Shown: positions 62,467-64,000 of the stretch, in pieces
How the letters are laid out: each line of letters begins with the position of its first letter
How positions within the stretch are numbered: position 1 is the stretch's first letter
From: Azospirillum melinis
GTDB taxonomy: Bacteria; Pseudomonadota; Alphaproteobacteria; Azospirillales; Azospirillaceae
Direction: 5' to 3'
Assembly (NCBI RefSeq): GCF_013340935.1
Contig: NZ_WHOS01000018.1
Span: forward strand, 1 to 64,000
Length of the DNA: 64,000 nt
Translations under genes and position numbers: made by a program
The notes under the pieces: generated by a model
The model's database searches: none
Told to the model about the DNA's origin: nothing
What the model saw: the letters and a program-made list of their open reading frames with translations, nothing else

Positions 62467-62975
62467 CACTTCACCCGCCGGAGGGTAACGCCACCCTCGT
62501 TCGCCAGTTTCGCCCGCACCGCCTCGCGCGCCCTGGACAGGCGCGACATGACGGTCCCGATCGGCACGCCGAGCATGTCGGCGACCTCGTCGTATTTCAG
62601 GCCCTCCAGCGCCACCAGAAGCAGCACCTTGCGCTGTTCCTCCGGCAACTCGTCGACCGCGCGCATCATCTCGCGCAGCTCGACACGCTCTTCCTGCCGG
62701 GGCGGGCTGACCAGCTTGGATTCGACGTCGTCGACATCGACCTCCTGCGGCCGGGCAGCCTTGGAACGGACCTGATTGACGTGGACGTTGTGCAGGATGG
62801 TGAAAAGCCATGCCCGCAGGTTCGTCCCCGCCTGGAAGCTGTCGGCACGCGCCACCGCGCGCGTCAGCGCCTCCTGCACCAGATCCTCCGCATCCGCGCT
62901 GTTGCGCATCAGCGCACGCGCGTAGCGCCGCAAGGACGCGATGTGGACTTCCAGATCGACCCCGAATTTGCTCAA
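62466..62975 (-). CDS. ECF-type RNA polymerase sigma factor
   Basis: A 169-residue extracytoplasmic-function sigma factor. Region 2 (SADAEDLVQEALTRAVARAD, RAWLFTILHNVHVNQVRSK) and region 4 (LPEEQRKVLLLVALEGLKYD, LGVPIGTVMSRLSRARE) are complete. It is related to alphaproteobacterial RpoE/EcfG-like sigma factors; the exact ECF group cannot be set by eye. The start at 62975 is TTG with a weak upstream site, so expression may be low or the start may differ. It is coupled to its anti-sigma gene. The 262-base region 62976-63237 upstream has no evident self-matching GAAC-type promoter. Confidence 0.93.
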   Translation of the reverse strand: MSKFGVDLEVHIASLRRYARALMRNSADAEDLVQEALTRAVARADSFQAGTNLRAWLFTILHNVHVNQVRSKAARPQEVDVDDVESKLVSPPRQEERVELREMMRAVDELPEEQRKVLLLVALEGLKYDEVADMLGVPIGTVMSRLSRAREAVRAKLANEGGVTLRRVK

Positions 62976-63237
62976 CCGCGCACCCGATCCTTAACCGATC
63001 ACGCCACGGCTCACGCCATGGCCTTCCCCTTCTGCCGACAAGGCGGACGGGGACGACGAGGGCGCCGCAACTCCAGAGGCCGGGCCGGCTCTTTCGACCC
63101 TGCGGCCGAATGGGAGACCCGATGCATATGGGTGCGAACGCGCGCCGCGCATCCTTTATTCCAGACTTTATGAGGCTTGCAGCAAAATTTGTGCGGTACC
63201 GCCACGCTTGTGCCGAAAAGGCTTCAGATCGGCCCCG

Positions 63238-64000
63238 TCAGTTGCCGGCCAGGGCAATCCGCCGCTCCGCCAGCGCCGCCAGATCGGCCCGCAGCCGCTC
63301 CACCGGACCCGACCAGTCGCCGGGAGCCGTCTGGCGGTAGAGCCGTGCCGTCGGATACCAGGGCGACTCCTCCCGCCCGCGCAGCCAGCGCCATTCCGAC
63401 CCGGCATGCAGCAGCACCGACACCGGCCGCCCCAGCGCGCCGGCCAGATGGGCCATGAAGGTGCAGGAGCTGATCACCACATCCAGCTCGCCCAGGGCCG
63501 CCGCGGTGTTGTCCATGCCCTGCAACGAGCAGCCCCAATCGACGGTGCCGGCGGGCAGCGGGAATTTGGCCATGTCGTCGCGCCCCTGCCCGAACTGGAG
63601 CACCACCGCCGTCGCTCCCGGAATGCCGAACAGCGGCAGCAGCGGCTCCAGCCGGGGCGAGCGGACGCGGTCATAGCGGAAATGCACGGAACCGGCCCAG
63701 ACGATGCCGATCTTCAGCCCCTCCAGACCCGCGGCCCTCCCGGCCCAAAGATCCTTCGCCGCCTGCGAGGCGTGGAGATAGGGGATGTCCGCGGGAATGC
63801 TGTCCAGCCCGGTCCCCATCCGATGGACCAGGCTCATCACATGGGCATGCATGTCGTAGGGCGGCAACTCGTCGTCATAGCCGAAGGCGGCGTCGACGAT
63901 CCCCGAGGACCGCAGCAGCCCCAGCAGGCTTTCCTGGCCGCAGAACAGCACCCGCATCCCCTGCGCCCGCAGGATCGGCGCATAGCGGATGAACTGGATC
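63238..64000 (-). CDS. Glycosyltransferase-like protein, C-terminal part (continues past window)
   Basis: Only the last 254 codons or so are present; the frame runs through the window end without a start. The sequence matches the C-terminal domain of TPR-glycosyltransferase proteins of the GT9/GT41-like type: IRYAPILRAQGMRVLFCGQ, GLKIGIVWAGSVHFRYDR, LEPLLPLFGIPGATAVVLQFG, ELDVVISSCTFMAHLAGALG, WRWLRGREESPWYPTARLYRQ in part (RGREESPWYPTARLYRQ) and GDWSGPVERL. Relatives carry N-terminal TPR repeats and may modify flagellin or surface glycans. The usual Asp in the ISxDT block is Ser-Cys here (ISSCT), which may affect activity. TPR repeats are expected upstream. Confidence 0.82.
   Translation of the reverse strand, partial: IQFIRYAPILRAQGMRVLFCGQESLLGLLRSSGIVDAAFGYDDELPPYDMHAHVMSLVHRMGTGLDSIPADIPYLHASQAAKDLWAGRAAGLEGLKIGIVWAGSVHFRYDRVRSPRLEPLLPLFGIPGATAVVLQFGQGRDDMAKFPLPAGTVDWGCSLQGMDNTAAALGELDVVISSCTFMAHLAGALGRPVSVLLHAGSEWRWLRGREESPWYPTARLYRQTAPGDWSGPVERLRADLAALAERRIALAGN

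Noticed and set aside
1-64000. CRISPR arrays, insertion sequences, prophage genes, tRNA or rRNA genes
   Set aside because: No regularly spaced direct repeats, transposase or phage signatures, or tRNA/rRNA sequence were seen on reading through the window.

Overview
The window is very GC-rich, and its gene content and order point to an alphaproteobacterium of the Rhodospirillales, most probably Azospirillum or a close relative. The main pointers are a NifQ molybdenum-donor protein, an Aer/Tlp1-style chemoreceptor ending in a PilZ domain, CtrA-type binding sites, many two-component and c-di-GMP genes, an aroQ-accB-accC operon and an aminotransferase-hom-glpX operon. The genus is inferred, not proven. 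The first 78 bases are not genomic: they read as a degraded Illumina P5 / i5 index / Nextera adapter, so genuine sequence starts near base 79 inside a truncated pbpC gene.

Layout. 79-5561: pbpC fragment behind a very large alpha-2-macroglobulin (cell-envelope defence and repair pair). 5718-8809: moeA with a LysR regulator, cutA and a small unknown gene. 8828-12757: hybrid histidine kinase, DUF1127 protein, and a secreted carboxylesterase broken by one in-frame amber codon. 12858-16518: alaC-like aminotransferase, hom and glpX in one operon. 16812-23229: NIT-domain chemoreceptor, a ParDE-type toxin-antitoxin pair, a response regulator with an Hpt-like end, an AhpD-like protein and SppA. 23375-26059: DHA2 MFS exporter and AI-2E family protein. 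26298-30378: degP, an OmpR-type regulator and its sensor kinase, with inverted pairs of a GC-rich dispersed repeat at both junctions. 30554-32659: YjbQ, CoxG-like protein, nifQ and a lipoprotein. 32656-39326: a signalling block with a CheY-like regulator, a degenerate kinase-receiver protein, a deleted receiver-GGDEF gene, a CHASE-domain kinase and the PAS/PilZ chemoreceptor. 39811-42093: accC, accB, aroQ. 42260-46897: periplasmic binding protein, dynamin-like GTPase, an unknown protein and a PraR-like XRE regulator preceded by two exact CtrA boxes. 47039-52689: cell-wall and envelope genes (DUF882 peptidase-like protein, L,D-transpeptidase, NodB-type deacetylase) plus small unknowns. 53265-60632: glycogen debranching enzyme with TreZ, then unknowns, a zinc alcohol dehydrogenase and an SRPBCC membrane protein. 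60784-64000: alpha/beta hydrolase, anti-sigma factor with ECF sigma factor, and the C-terminal part of a glycosyltransferase-like protein running off the window.

Most genes are chromosomal housekeeping, envelope and signalling genes. No insertion sequence, CRISPR array, prophage, tRNA or rRNA was recognised. The most unusual points are the adapter at the start, the amber-interrupted esterase, the fossil receiver-GGDEF gene inside a signalling operon, the tandem CtrA boxes in front of the XRE regulator, the structure-conserving repeat pairs in the degP-regulator-kinase operon, and an orphan plus-strand terminator that suggests a small RNA near 26.2 kb. No clearly new multi-gene system was found.
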